The position numbers and the translations under genes are program-made. From NCBI GenBank assembly GCA_019925795.1, contig CM034304.1:19236228-19300227 (forward strand): a DNA stretch of 64,000 nucleotides, in the 5' to 3' direction. A model generated the notes under the pieces. It made no database searches. It saw only the letters and a list, made by a program, of their open reading frames with translations, and was not told the DNA's origin. This stretch comes from Dendrobium chrysotoxum. Taxonomy: Eukaryota; Streptophyta; Magnoliopsida; Asparagales; Orchidaceae. Positions 1 to 12,520 of the stretch are shown one piece after another; position 1 is the stretch's first letter; every line of letters starts with the position of its first letter.

Positions 1-1121
1 CAAGATTGATTTTCTTAAGTTCATCAACTATCAACTTAATTTCTTCTTCGAATTTAGGGGGTGCATCCCAAACCTGAAGTTCATCAGAATCATCTAAAGT
101 CTCTAAACAAAGTCCATTGAATGAATCAATGACTTTAGTAGGGATATTTTTAGATTCAGGACGGGTAGTTATCATTAAAAAATATTCATTATCATAAAAT
201 GAACTAATGGTACCAAAGCTGATACCACTTGTTCAATGTTTATTAAATTTTGAATTCTAGAGACTTTCGTGGTATCTAGCCTGACCCTCAGTCCATCGAC
301 TCGGAGCAAAACCTTTAGAGATAAGAGCTTTAACACCAATAGGAAAGTAACCAAAAGGTAATTCTATTAATTTGTTAAAATTTGCCTCCTCAAGAATTAA
401 ATTATCTTTATTCTTTAAGGAGGAAGAGCCAGGGAAGAACTTTTGGACTTTCCTTACTTCTCCATCTAAGTTAGAGGCATCCTTAATCACTAACCCTGAG
501 ACCCTATCAGCAGACAATGGGGTTAAGGTTAAGGACTCAACTGCCCTATTAAGCTTTTCATATATACTCAATTCAGGGTCATCACTTTGAATTTTTGATT
601 TAGTACCCTCCTGGTCGCTATCCGATTCTAAAGTGAGATCAAACTTCAGAGAAGGATTGATTTTTATATAGTCAAAAGCAATTTTGGCACCCCTTTTCTT
701 AATTCTTCATTAGAACTTGTTTCAAGTTCGATGTATATAGGGGATTTTCTTTTTCAACTTAAGGGCGGCCTCGACCGTGTGCTCTTTTGGCCATCCTCCC
801 ACCTCTTTGAGGTAAAATGTTTGGTGGCCTAAAGACCACACACTCGATGTCGTCTTCACTACTGGAATTTTGTTTCTTTGGATTTTTGACTTTATCTTTT
901 CTCAATTTTTGTATTGCTTTTGAACTTTGATTTTCTACTTTTTCCTCCTTAAGATTGATCTCTACTTTAGAACAAGTAGTGGAGCCTTTAGGTATGTAGT
1001 ACGCTGCTTCTTTGTAGATCCCGATCTCGTGAATAGAGAATGGTTGCAGATCACCCTTTATTTCAAATTCAATGTCATCTCGTTGGTACTTAGTGTACTG
1101 ATGTAGGGCAGAAGGAACCAT
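1..1121 (-). pseudogene. Ty3/gypsy pol remnant: spacer between protease and RT
   Basis: Minus-strand open pieces (257-571, 759-1121 and an unstarted piece over 1-180) continue the gypsy polyprotein downstream of the protease at 1,284-1,613. The leftmost piece contains the string VWDAPPKFEEEI, which resembles the acidic linker that precedes reverse transcriptase in plant Tat-type elements. RT itself would lie left of the window. Stops and frame changes separate the pieces, so this is not a working gene. Assignment rests on order and texture rather than a catalytic motif, so confidence is moderate. Confidence 0.5.
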
Positions 1122-1283
1122 CCTATACTCATAGATTTAGGGCCTACCTAAGAGCATGTTAAAGGACGTTACTGAATCAATTATATAAAATTTTGCATCA
1201 GTCTTTAATTCTCCTATCTCTAAAAGAAGGGTAACTGAACCTAAAACCTTCTCGCCCTTTTTGTTGAACCCATGAAGCACCAA

Positions 1284-1613
1284 CTAGTTAGTTGAGAGCT
1301 TACTAGTATCAACTATAAGGTATATGAGAGTCTTTATGTTCATCACATTAACCGATGCATCCGGATCAACAAGAACTCTTGATAACTTAAACTTGCCCAT
1401 ATTTACTGTGATGTAAAGTGGACGATTGTGGTCAATAGTTCCGAGGAGTAAATCTTCATCAGAGAAGGTAACTCCTGGGACATCTTCAAAGTACAAAGCT
1501 TCTTCCTCGAAAGTTAAAGCTAACTGAGCTAAGCAAATCTCTGGGTTGAGAAGTGCTTTAATTAGAGTCTCCCTTATCTCTTTTGAAAGGACAAGGGCAA
1601 CGTAAATGCTCAA
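1284..1613 (-). pseudogene. Ty3/gypsy aspartic protease remnant
   Basis: The 109-residue open stretch contains the typical plant gypsy lead-in SDEDLLLGTIDHNRPLYITV, followed by the protease active-site region RVLVDPDASVNVMNIKTL. In the family that site usually reads VDxGSSxNxL or similar, so here the aspartate is retained but the glycines after it are changed (PDAS). In a retroelement this domain would cut the Gag-Pol precursor. It lies downstream of gag on the same strand, as expected for a minus-strand element. The altered active site and surrounding stops indicate it is dead. Confidence 0.75.
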
Positions 1614-2386
1614 CTTAGTAGGAAACTTTCTAAGATGAGCTAAAACATTGTAATCAATACTTGGAACATTAACATCAGGACCAGGTGGGCTTGAAGGAAG
1701 TGGAGTTGATTGTTAAGCAGGGATTTAAATCAGATCATCAGAAATAACTTATTTGTCTTTTTCCTAAGGAGGTAACCTAGGGGAAAAACCTTGCCACCAT
1801 GTAGTTATACTTATACAATCTCGTCGGAAGGATAAACTAAAAGGGGGTCTACACTCTCCTTAGGTGATTGATTGTCATTATCTGAGCGGGAGTTTGAATC
1901 TGAAAAATCTATCACAATGGGACTCCCTTGAAAGTTAATTTTAGGGGTTTCACCATCTGATAAGACATCAGATTCATTTCTCCCTTGAAGGGTCAAATCG
2001 GGGGAGCTGAGTGTTTGAACTTCTTGATTGCTCTCAGCTTGTTCTTGATTGTTTTCAATAGAGCAGTCATTTTAAATTTTATTCTCAACATTAATCATCA
2101 AAATTTGAGCAGAAGGATCAGACTTTTTATTGAATTTTCGACCCTTTGCCTTTGATGGGGCAAAGTAAAAGTCAGATAATTTAAGTAGAGACATTAGTTT
2201 TGAGCCACCATCCACCACTTTTACATATCTCTATTCAACAAATTTCCTATCTACAGAAGGTTCACTCTTTTCATTTTTATTTATTACAGTAATTCTGATG
2301 ACTACTGGAGAGGAAATTGTCCCAACATCCTCCTGCGAAGCCTCGAGGTTAACCTCCCAGATCGGGTCCCAGGCTGTCATCGGTAA

Positions 2387-4060
2387 CTATTGAGAAAGAC
2401 GAAAAGATTTATTAATTAACTTTTTAAATTCCTGGGATAGTGCTATATCCCAACCATCTTCAAGGGACAGAGATAAGTTAGAGTTCTTACATGAAATGGA
2501 TTTGACAGACCCCTGATTCGGATCGACCAGGTACTCCATTGGAATTATTATATTAGCTTGATGAAAGTTCTTTTCGAGTAAGTCCTTGAAGATGATGCAA
2601 TCTTCGATTGTATGGCCTAACATACGCTGGTAGGGGCAAAAAGTTAGATCATCCTTCTTATTTGCCTCTTCCATTTCTTGGCCTCTGGTAATAAAAAATT
2701 TGGCTTCTTTTGAAGGCTCTTTAAGATCTTTCTCACCGACTCCCTTTTAAATGGATAAAAACCAGCCAATCTCTCTTTAAAAGAAATTGGGTGAGACTCT
2801 CTGGTAGGTTGAAAAGGTACCTGAAAAGATGGAGACTTTTGAGTTTGTTGAACTGGAGAATTATTTGACTAAAAATTTACTAGTTTTTTTCCCTTTATCG
2901 ACAGCTGAAACCAATGCCATTCTCTTTTCAAAGGACTTTAATGGTCTACTAGCTTTCTTCTCTTCAGTAGAATTTTTTAGGAATAGCATTTTAGAAGCAT
3001 CTTCTTATAGATTATTAGACTTATTCAAAAGTTTTTCAAAGGTTTTGATAGTGAAACCCTTCAGGAGAAAAGCAATAGGCCCATGGATATTCTTTAAAAG
3101 AATCTCCACTGCATGTTGCTCTTGCAACTGGGGTTCACACTTCATTAAGAGGTTTCACCACCTCAAGATATACTCAACCAAAGACTCACCCAATTTTTGT
3201 TTTTTGATGATGAAATCGCCAACGGTTACACACTATTGTGCTCTTGAGAATCTCTTTAAGAATAAACCCTTAAGCTCTATGAATATTTTCACTGAACAGT
3301 TCGATAGATCTGTGTACCTCTCAAAAGAAATATAGGACAGACTACTCACAAACTAGTAAAAGAGTAGAGCATCCGACCCTCTTGCGTTGTAGTAACTCGC
3401 TTGGAAGTGGGCCAAATGCTGTCTTAGATTTTCTAAACCACTAAAAACTTTGAATGAAGGTGGCACAAAGCCTTTTATATAAGAGACTAAATCATATTCT
3501 TCAGGGTAAGGTCTACCCTTTGGAATAGATGCAGTCCCTTGAGAGTGGGCTAAGGCCTACCTTACATGGGTCTCAATCATTTGGTGAATATCTTTGTCTA
3601 CTGGAGACATAGGGGAAGTAACTTCAGAAGTTTTGGGGCTTGATTCTATCTTCTTACTGTGCTCACCTACTATGTAATGTAGGTTGCAACTGCTCGGACT
3701 GAGACTACTAAGCTTTAACTATTTGACTCTGTATTTGTTCCATTCTCAACATTATCTACTCAATTTTACTCTCCAGACTCTTGATGTATTCATCCTTTTC
3801 ATTCAACTTGATTGAGCCATCTGAGTTTGAATCTATAGCTGTAGATATTTCCTCCTTACCAGATCGGTGTCTTGAGGGCTCAGCATCTTCATTTGATGCT
3901 CGAGTTTCAACCATACAGATGTTTCCAGCTGAATCTTCCATCATTAAATCATCAACCTTTAGATCGAAGGCTTCGATTGCCTTCTTCTTAAGTATATCTC
4001 TGATCTCCTGGACCACCTCATTGACTGTTCTACCCTCAATTAACTCAATATTGATGGGTA
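2387..4060 (-). pseudogene. Ty3/gypsy (Tat-like) gag remnant
   Basis: Minus-strand reading over about 3,000-3,240 gives a retrotransposon gag core with the strings GESLVEYILRW and KTFEKLLNKS, interrupted by a TGA just after YILRW. Downstream, 2,387-2,674 carries a knuckle-like block FCPYQRMLGHTIEDC. That is the plant Tat-type CPYH...GHT..DC signature, with the usual His changed to Gln. The N-terminal part (3,756-4,016) is a charged, low-complexity stretch. Gag would form the virus-like particle and bind RNA. Several stops and frame breaks make this a pseudogene. The lineage call (Tat/Retand/Ogre-like) is inferred from gag and protease style only. Confidence 0.7.
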
Positions 4061-4370
4061 AGTACCCTTTGTAATTGATTATTTCTTCAAACTCTTCATC
4101 TTCCAGCTTGGCAAGAACTTCTTAGATTTTTAAATCGTCAGCAGTAGGCTCTGCTCCTAACTGATCTAGCATCTCTTGATCAACATCTTGAACTGTCCCC
4201 TCCCCTCTGACTGTCCTGGGGTCAATAGTTATGAGGGTGACATCCTCAACAGGGTGAGGAATATCTAACTTAATAGGCGACGAAGGAGTTTGACATGTGG
4301 GAGCTCCAACATCAATCTGAGTAGAATCCTCACATCCATGGATAGGGAGTCAGGGGATATCAACAGGTAA

Positions 4371-5377
4371 CTAAATTGGAGTATCTCTGATCTGAATTCT
4401 AACAGATCTGCTCAACTTCATCGGCACATATGGTTCATCTAAAAGCATGGGCCTCTTGCCCATAATATCAACTGGTTGCAAGTCTTTAACAATCTCCCTT
4501 GATTTGGTTATCATAGGGGCCAACTTTGAAAATCTTAAAGGAGGAACTAGAGGTTTACCACTGAGAGGGTGACTCCTACTAGACCTGATTAAAACTATTT
4601 CCTCCGTCTTTGTAGATGGGAGGTGAGGCACCCAGTGATATTCATCCACTAGTACTGAAGCCACTAGTTGTTTAACAAACTTCTTGTTTCTCCTCACTGA
4701 CTTAGGAGTCAGGTTCCTTGCTTCATATTTTTCTTCTTTTAATAGCTCTTTCTCAAGCTTATATGAGATCACCCCCTTTAGGTGTCTCATGTATTATTCT
4801 TTTGTTTGACCTGTCTCAGCAGCACAGGTATGGATGATATTTTTTAGCATCCTTATTCTTAAAGTATGCTTCTCCTTTAGAGTTCTTTTAATAGAGTAGT
4901 CAACCGGGATAGGTGGAGAGCTAGCAATCCTTGTAACCCTCTCCTCCCTTACAGCAGCTGCGAGGGGGTGAAAACTACTCCCTTTCAGGAGTGGAAAAGA
5001 GGCAGGGATAGGCAGCTCCTCAGCAGCCTCAGGCTCAACTAAACTTAGAGCCTTCTGTTTCGTAATCTTCCAGACTTGATGATTTTCTTCTTCACCCTTC
5101 TCAAATAGTTCTTCCTGGCATTCTTGGTGCCAAACAGTGGTCCAGAATTGGAAGATCCCTTTTTAATTGCAGTTTTAATTTCAACTTTCTTCTCCTCATC
5201 CTGAGCTGAGGGTGCAAGAGGTGTATGGGTAGCACCTGCTGCCAACTCGAGCATGGGGGGAAGGTCACTAGTTGCCCCCACTATCAGTTCAACTACGGGA
5301 TCATTCTTATCACCCTTAATGGCGAGGTAAATGATTGTTCCACCATTCACTGACAGTTTCAAAGTCTTAAAACCCAT
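4371..5377 (-). pseudogene. Decayed ORF upstream of gypsy gag
   Basis: Two open blocks (5,045-5,377 and 4,371-4,790) and a coding-like stretch between them read toward gag on the minus strand. I recognise no domain. The first block has a lysine/arginine-rich C-terminal part around RRVKKKIIKSGRLRNRRL. The second has a cluster of charged residues near its start and a proline-rich middle. Some Tat-lineage elements (Ogre type) carry an extra ORF upstream of gag, so this could be its relic, or simply a long N-terminal extension of Gag. The presumed start is the ATG ending at 5,377, just before the non-coding tandem array. Confidence 0.4.
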
Positions 5378-5759
5378 TTCAAACTAGATTGTACTACTGT
5401 GAATATGTTCTTTGACTTAAAAGTCTCAATCAACAGAGAAAATGAGCTTTCCGGCAATTGCAGTTGCTGGAATTAACTGAGATTTGAAAAGGATAAGAAT
5501 TGAATCAGAAATTTGAAATTGAAATTTGAAAATAATTTCTCTATATTTTATCATGTAAATCAAATTATAAGAACTATAATCCAATATACGGTGATAAAAT
5601 ATAGACATCAATTTTGACTTGAAGAAAATTTAAATTTTTGTTGTATATGTTTAACTACAAGAGAATGTTATAGAAAAACTTATAGCAATGATGATCTGGA
5701 CTTAATTTGAATGGAGATTTAAAATTATGAGAATTGAAAGATTGTTCTCGAGTATTGAA

Positions 5760-7060
5760 ACTCAATAAGTTGAATTTGATTTCAACTTGATGGTTTACAA
5801 ATTTCAAAGAATATCAATAAGTTTCAAGTCAACTCTCTCACCCCACGGACTAGTCTAGGGGTAAGATGTCAAAGATTCGATTTGATAGAAAGATTGAATT
5901 TTTGAATTTTAATTTAGAAGTGGTTAAGTTAACATTGTACATGTTATATTACAAGAAAATGTTGTAGTAATACATATGACAAAGAAGATTGGATTTGAAA
6001 AGGAAATTCAAAAATTTGAAAATCTGGTAGCACTTCCCCTTATTTTTGAAACTTAAGATGTTGAATTTGCATTCAACGTAAATGTTTACAACTTTTGGAA
6101 GAAGCTTAAAGAAGTATACTCGACTATTTTACCTCGATGAAGAGCTCGAGGTAAAATGTCAGAGCTCAGATTTGAGAGGTACTAAAATTTGAAGTGATGT
6201 TTGAAAAGAATTGAACTTGCATTGTTAATGTTAATCTACAAAATGTGTTGTATAAAAACATATGACAAATGACAATTGAAGTTGAAGAATCTGAAAGGAT
6301 GTTTTGAAAATTCGACAGTAGCTCCCCTTATTTTGAAACTGGACGTGTTGAATTTACATTCAATGTGACGGTTTATAAATTTTAGGGAAGATTTTTGAAG
6401 AAATGACTTGACTCTTTCATTTGATAGAGTTATTTGAAATGAAATGTCAAAGGCTACATCAACCAGAGTGATTGAAGGTACATTGCGTATATTAAACTAC
6501 ATCAAATATTTAGAAAAATATTTAGTAATAATTATTAGAACTGAATAGTTTTGAAAGAGATAATTGATAAATTCAAAAATTCGGTAGCATCTCTCCTTAT
6601 TTTGAAACTCAAGGTGTTGAACTTGTGCTCAACAAAAGGTTTACAAAATTGAAATAAGAAGATGCTAAGAAGTTGACCCGACTCTTTCATCCCGACGAGT
6701 GATTCAGGAGTGAAATGTCAAAGGTAGACTCTGCTAGAAGGATTGAATTTTTTTTTGAATTGAATTTGAAAAAACCCTCTACATTCAATCATATATATTG
6801 GATAGTAAAGATTATAATCCAATATATAGTGATATAGTGTATAGGTCACTTGGAGTTTGAGAAGGATTTAGAATTTGATTTTGAAGTTAAGGGACCTTCT
6901 ATAAGTTATATAACTTAGCATGCTATTAATTAATCTGAGCACGTGAGTTTCTAATTTTTATAGGAGGGTTTAAATAAGATTTGGCTTGAATCTTTTGCTC
7001 TACCAATTAGCTTGGAGACAAAATGTCAAAGCCCGGTTTGGGAGAGGTTTCCTACACTCA
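5760..7060. repeat. Diverged tandem array, about five ~290-bp units
   Basis: A conserved landmark (a short inverted motif such as acctcgatg...cgaggt followed by aaatgtcaaag) recurs at 5,861, 6,151, 6,441, 6,711 and 7,021, a spacing of about 270-305 bp. Between landmarks the units share a 'gttgaatttgcattcaac' type segment and an 'acatatgacaa' segment. A further paired segment, 'ataatccaatata', occurs at about 5,577 and 6,812. The array occupies the leader between the PBS and the first ORF of the gypsy element, so it belongs to that element's 5' untranslated region. Confidence 0.7.
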
Positions 7061-7198
7061 CCTCTCATTTAACATGTCTTAATTGAGTTGGCCACACTCC
7101 CCCAAGGAAGAAATGGGAGAGGGACCAACGGAAGAAAAGTAGTTAAAACTACTGATTTAATAAATTTTGTAGTACTATTAAAGATGGAGAGAGAGTTT

Positions 7199-7217
7199 TT
7201 CCCTAGTGGAGTCGTCA
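7199..7217 (-). other. Primer binding site of the gypsy element
   Basis: On the minus strand this reads TGACGACTCCACTAGGGAA. That is close to the TGGCGACTCCACTGGGGA form found just after the 5' LTR of many plant Tat/Ogre-type Ty3/gypsy elements. Its position about 1.8 kb upstream of the first ORF fits. The tRNA partner is not resolved here. Confidence 0.65.
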
Positions 7218-7222
7218 TTTTT

Positions 7223-10200
7223 TGTTTGATTAAAAAAATATGTGATTTTGAAAAGGTTTAATTTTCTTTGGAAAATATTTAATTTCTGGAATTTTAATAT
7301 TTGAAATCGAACGCTTATTATGAATGATACAACACCTCGAAAGGTGAACATATCGTTTCCTAATAGGTTTAGATTATAAATCTTTAAATTTATCCTAATT
7401 ATCGTAGTCAAATTTGAGAAGGAACTACATATGACTATGAAGGGTCAAAATGAGTATTCAATCAAGTATTTAACTACAATAATTTGGATAAGAGGATCAT
7501 TAATTTCATAATCAAGATTACAATAACAATTGATATATCTCTCCATAAAAAGAAATTATCAATCACTATCGATCGTCTAAAAGTGACGATGATGATCATT
7601 GGGTTTGATTCTCCCAAAGATAATTAATTGAAGTTTTAAATTTTTTATTTTTGAAAATTAGATCTAGGTTTTTAAATCTCCTACGAGTGCAAGCCCTCAT
7701 AGTTAATTACATCGTAGGAAACTAAAAATTTTCCTGTGAATACTTTAAATTAGAATAGCTTATTTAAAGATTTCAAAACTTGATGTCAAAGGAGGTAAGG
7801 GTTGAAATTTCAATAGAGATTGGTTCAAGGTTAAACAGTTATTTCTAGAGTTAAAGGAAGAAGGGTAGGAGGTGTCTTGAGATTCTGAATTACTTTAAAA
7901 ACATCCCAGCCTATCCTATGTGTTGGGCTCGAATTTGTTTGAAAGAGATTTTTGTTTTGAATGATTGATTTTATTAGAAAATGGGATTCAAATCATAGAG
8001 ATTGAGTACTTAAGATTAAATATTTACCTCATATCCTAAGCTAAGATGGGTACTGAATAATTAGTGACCTGAACCTAGCTAGTGTAATGCAAGATCTAGA
8101 CTTACCACGGCCTGGATTGGAGAGCCAGCTAAACCAACTAAACGCTTCAAAACCATGAGTCCGATCTTTAATGTAGAGTAGTTAGGAACGTTATTTAAGT
8201 TTAAGAAGTTGGGGTTGACATTTAGAGTAGATTCCTAATTGACCCATTTGACTTATGTTGGGTTAAATGCTTAAACTAAAAATGCAATAAAAATTTTAGA
8301 CTCAATTTTAATTTGTTGCTAATGCAATGCTTGTTAGTTGACTCAATTAAATGCTTTAAATCAAATATGAAGCATTTTTAAAATTAGGCTTAGAAAATAA
8401 AATTTATCCTAGAGATTACATAGATCCCTTTGACAGAAGTACACCCTCATAGGCCAGGTGGTCTGCCAGAACATGCAAGTAGGGAGGTGCCTAACAAAAG
8501 GACTAAAGATGCAATAACTATGCATATGAAAAACTCCCGGTGGTCCTGGGCTTACTTCTTAAATCATTAAATTTCTATGTGAGCTTAAATATTTTAAATT
8601 TAATTAGAGTAGAAATAGTTTTAACGATCCCTCATGAGCCTCCGATTGGGTTCCAGGCTAATTCAAAACACGACATGAACAAATCACCAAAAATTATAAA
8701 AAGCATGTAATTATAGTATCGCAATTAGCATATCAATCAACTTAATTAAATAATTAAATTAAAACTCAAACTAAAAGTCTATAGGCAAGTGCCTTTTAAT
8801 TGTACAACCCAAGGTTTGCAGGAAAAATAAAGTGGCTGGGCACTACTGAATACAACCCAGATTTTACTCCTAAGACTCAAGTGACTCTGAGAATAGGTCT
8901 TCTCATTCTTCACTTCTTTATCCTTCTACGAGCTCCTTGGATCGTCGGGCCCAGTTATCTAAATGAAAAGAAACGCCCCCTAGGTAGGGGTGTTATCTTT
9001 TCTCTCTGGATAGTCTGAAATCATCCTAATTTGGATCTCCAAATGGAGAGAAACTCTCCCCTAAGGGATGTCCCTTCCTCTTTGGATTTCAAATTGGATG
9101 TTTAAACATCCCATTCTTAAATCACTTTAAACATTACAACTCAATTCAAATTAAATTACACTAATTAAAAATGAAATTCTTGACTCAACTACCTGCAGGG
9201 TTGTCCTAATAATCAGCAGTTATATAAACATCCCAGGCAGTTAATATATCAAAATTTAAATGCTCAAATCACAGCCACGCTTGACCATACTCTTTTAACT
9301 TTAAAGGGGGACTTAAGCAATTTCTAGAGCACCTGCAGAAAATAATATTAATTTTAAAGCTTGATTATTTAATTGCCCCCTTTAATTTAATTGCCCTGTA
9401 TGAGCATGGCCACCTGCATAAGATTGGATTATTATAAATCATCCATAACCTAGGGGTAGATCTAACGCATAATCAATCACAACAAAGAGTGTAGTAAATA
9501 ATTAAACAATCAATCAATTTTACTACTAGCAAACAGCATGTAGTGAAAACTTAAAAACCCGGCACGCAGCAGAAAAGTAAACAGCAGCCTAGCCTAAAAC
9601 AAGAGTTGGTTGTCCTAGCAAACCATCTAAAGTGTGTGAGGTAGGTCGTATAGTTTGGATATGTCCTAAGTAGGGTGATTAGTTAAAGTTGTTTGATGTT
9701 CTAGTTGATTGAAAGGCTTAAAGGAGATTTTAATTAAAGTTTAAGCCTTAATAATTTAAAATTGATTTTAAGATTGATCTTAATGGTTTGTTGGATACCA
9801 CCTTTGTTGCTCACCGAGGCCGTGAAGTTTATTTCACCTTCCTTGGAGCTAATTTAATAGCCTCACAGGCCTGGGTTACCTAGCCCGGTATGATTAAGTG
9901 ATTTAATTTTTGATTAAGTTTAAAAGTTGATTAATTTTTAATTAAGGTTGATTGCTTGCTAGTTTATAGTTGAATTAACATTTTCTAGAATTTTAAATGA
10001 TTTATTAAATTTTTGAAATTTTCTAGATTATCTTAATCATTTAATTAACGGGTCAAAAGTTCACTTTTTGATAAAAGTTATTTCTAGAATGTTAATATTT
10101 TATTAAAATATTAGACATTGATACGATCAGCTAGACTGTAAGTACGCTGGATTTGGATTTTCTATCTTTTATTATGAATGTTTGAAATTTTGACTTAAAT

Positions 10201-11210
10201 TTGAACTATGTTTGACCAAAAGTTGACTTTTTTAAATTTAATTGATTTCTAGAAAATTAATATTTTTGATAAATATTAGACCTTAATATGAGTTAAATGT
10301 TTTTGAGTTTGCTCAATTTGGAGTTTATTTGAATTAGTTATGAATTTTTGAAGTTTTGAATATTTATTGAATTTTTAAAATTATTTAATTAAGGGTGTTT
10401 TAATGATTTGAGTCCAAATGATCTCCAAACTTCTTAAAATCACCTCTAAAGATCAGGAATGATCTACGAAGTGATTATCAAGTGTTTGAGAAATTGTTTG
10501 GAATTTTTAGTTATTTTTAATTAATTAAATTAATTAAATATTAAATTAAAATTAAAATTAAATTAAGAACAAATTTGATGTCCAATCAAGTGGCTTTTAT
10601 TTTTTTATTGATTAAGGATTCAATTATGGTCATTTAGAGGTCTTATTTGTAATTTTTAGGTTTAAATTTGATTTATTGAATTTTTTGGAAGTTTTAATGC
10701 TTAATTAATGGTTTAAAGTTAAGAAAATTAATTAAGGGGTTTAATGGTTTCAAAACACAGTGAAAAGTTTTCTTAAGGCTGATAGTATCACTAATTTTGA
10801 GTGTTCAAAGTCTCAAGTCAATAGGAAGTCTATCATAATTATTAGAATTATTCTAAGTTCTCTAAATAAATCCTTAATTATTATCCTTAATGATGTCACT
10901 AGGTTAAGTGGGATTGAATCAAAGTTTGTATTAACCCTTGACTAACTAACATACATATGATATGCACACATAATCATCACAATCAGATCCTAACACTAGG
11001 AGAAGCCTAAGTTAAGTGGTGTGTGTACCCTAAGCATGCAAATATTAAAATATAAGACTTATAGTTAAAAATAAGATTAGTGGACAATCAAGAAATGATT
11101 GTCCACTAATCATCCCAACTAATTCCATTCACTAATGCTCAACCTATTTTTAAAATTTCAAGAGACCTCTCAAGAATTAAAGATTTAAATAAATATAATT
11201 TTAAAATAGA
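7223..11210 (-). other. AT-rich stretch, probably gypsy 5' LTR at its left part
   Basis: Directly beyond the PBS this should be the 5' LTR of the minus-strand gypsy element. A TG start on the plus strand is possible at 7,223, but no matching second LTR is in the window, so the far end cannot be fixed. The stretch is AT-rich with only short open frames. It contains recurring motifs such as 'ctagaa...ttaatattttnataaatattaga' near 10,090 and 10,255. I see no coding evidence; an open frame at 8,800-9,018 has no recognisable domain. Confidence 0.35.
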
Positions 11211-11212
11211 TT

Positions 11213-11227
11213 TTATATATATATATA

Positions 11228-11267
<40 letters not shown>
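11213..11267. repeat. (TA)n microsatellite
   Basis: A nearly pure TA tract with one interruption directly abuts the truncated Sirevirus LTR that begins at 11,268. Confidence 0.95.
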
Positions 11268-11268
<1 letters not shown>

Positions 11269-11755
11269 CGACCAGTTGAAATTTAGGGCAATTTTTGAGC
11301 CCTCCTTTTTAAGATCTTTTTCTTCCAACAAGAAAATCTTTTACCACTTTCCTTACCAGAAAAAACCTTAAAAGAGAGAGAGAGAGAGAGAGAGCTTGGG
11401 GGAGAGAGAGAGGATCTTGTGAGGGGGAGTTTGTGAGGTGTTCACTAAGGTTTCTCCAAGAAAGGACCTGAGTCGTCTTCTCCGGTCGTCGTCTCTTGTC
11501 TTGTTGGTGGTTTTGTGGTAGGATCGTCTGCAAGAAAAACTTGGTTCTCTGCCTGCTTAAGGAGGAAGCGAAAGGAGTCTAGGTTCTCTGTCTTCTTCAG
11601 GGGAAAGAAAGCAAAAGGATTTTGAGGTTCTCCGCCTGCTTAATTGTGAACGGTTTAAAATATTCAAAAAGATTTTATAAATCATCGTTTGCCTACGAAT
11701 TTTTAAAACTACTAATTCACCCCCCTCTTGGTTAGCCTCGGGACTAGTGCAAGTC
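11268..11755 (+). mobile_element. Truncated Sirevirus LTR, inverted relative to A and B
   Basis: The sequence is the reverse complement of the first third of the LTRs of elements A and B. It includes the complement of the 'ctaaccaagagggggg' segment near its right end (about 11,725), degenerate copies of the 41-bp tandem unit (11,540-11,645), the 'agagagagag' tract, and the complement of 'ggagggctcaaaaatt' at the left. The palindrome-rich part that should follow is absent, and a TA microsatellite sits at the break. No TSD is visible. This is a decayed LTR fragment from a separate insertion. Confidence 0.8.
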
Positions 11756-11852
11756 GATTGACAACAAGAAAACTCCATAAGCTTCAAAACCACTCATAAC
11801 TAACATGAACAAATTCCAGATGATGTAGAACAACATTAAATCTTACACCATT

Positions 11853-12520
11853 TATAGCAGCCCAAACTCTTAACTATCTAGATATTATTCGCTTTGGCCT
11901 AAGGGCCTAACAATTTTGTGCTAATGGTGTAAGTTCCTTCGAGGTCACCCATTCAGGATTTCTCTGGGATGAATGTTTAACTGCAAAGTTTCTTAATAAA
12001 ATTCTAACTATTATACCAAAAGGCACCTCAATGTTTAAGAGTTTAGCTCTTTTTACTTAAGGGGTTTCATAATCTCTCCCACTTAAGTAACTGACATCCC
12101 TGTTAGTATCTTTAACCCAGAATCATCGATCAAGCATATAGGGTTCTAGAGGTGGCCGCTACAAGTTCAAGTGATGACTCACACCATGTAACACTTTGTC
12201 CCATATAGGGTTCAAAAGGTGGCTCCCATGTTGTATCACTTTATCCTGTATACCATTTAGTTCCCATCTTCCGGCTAGTATATTGCTCTGATATCATTTG
12301 TAATAGCTCAAACTCTTAACTATCAAGATATTGTCCACTTTGGCCTAAGGGCCTTATGATTTTGTCTTGTTGATATAACTTCCCAAGAAGTCACCCATCC
12401 TAAGATTTCTTCTAGATGAGCATGCTTAAATGCGAAGTTTATTAATGAAATTTCAACCATTACACTATAAGGCACCTCAATGTTTAAGAGTTTAGCTTAT
12501 TTTACTTAAGGAGTTTCACA
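11853..12520 (-). mobile_element. TRIM-like miniature retrotransposon
   Basis: Two direct copies of about 220 bp (11,853-12,071 and 12,299-12,520) share 'caaactcttaactatc', 'tttggcctaagggcc' and 'aaggcacctcaatgtttaag'. They enclose only about 227 bp. Just left of the right copy, 12,285-12,296 reads gctctgatatca, one mismatch from the complement of the initiator-Met tRNA PBS TGGTATCAGAGC. A purine-rich tract on the minus strand (12,072-12,086) adjoins the left copy. LTR + PBS + PPT + LTR in under 0.7 kb is the TRIM plan. The interior also holds a ~75-bp duplication starting with 'catatagggttc'. No TSD was found. Confidence 0.55.

Noticed and set aside
8800..9018. 72-codon plus-strand frame
   Set aside because: No recognisable domain, low complexity surroundings, inside probable gypsy LTR.
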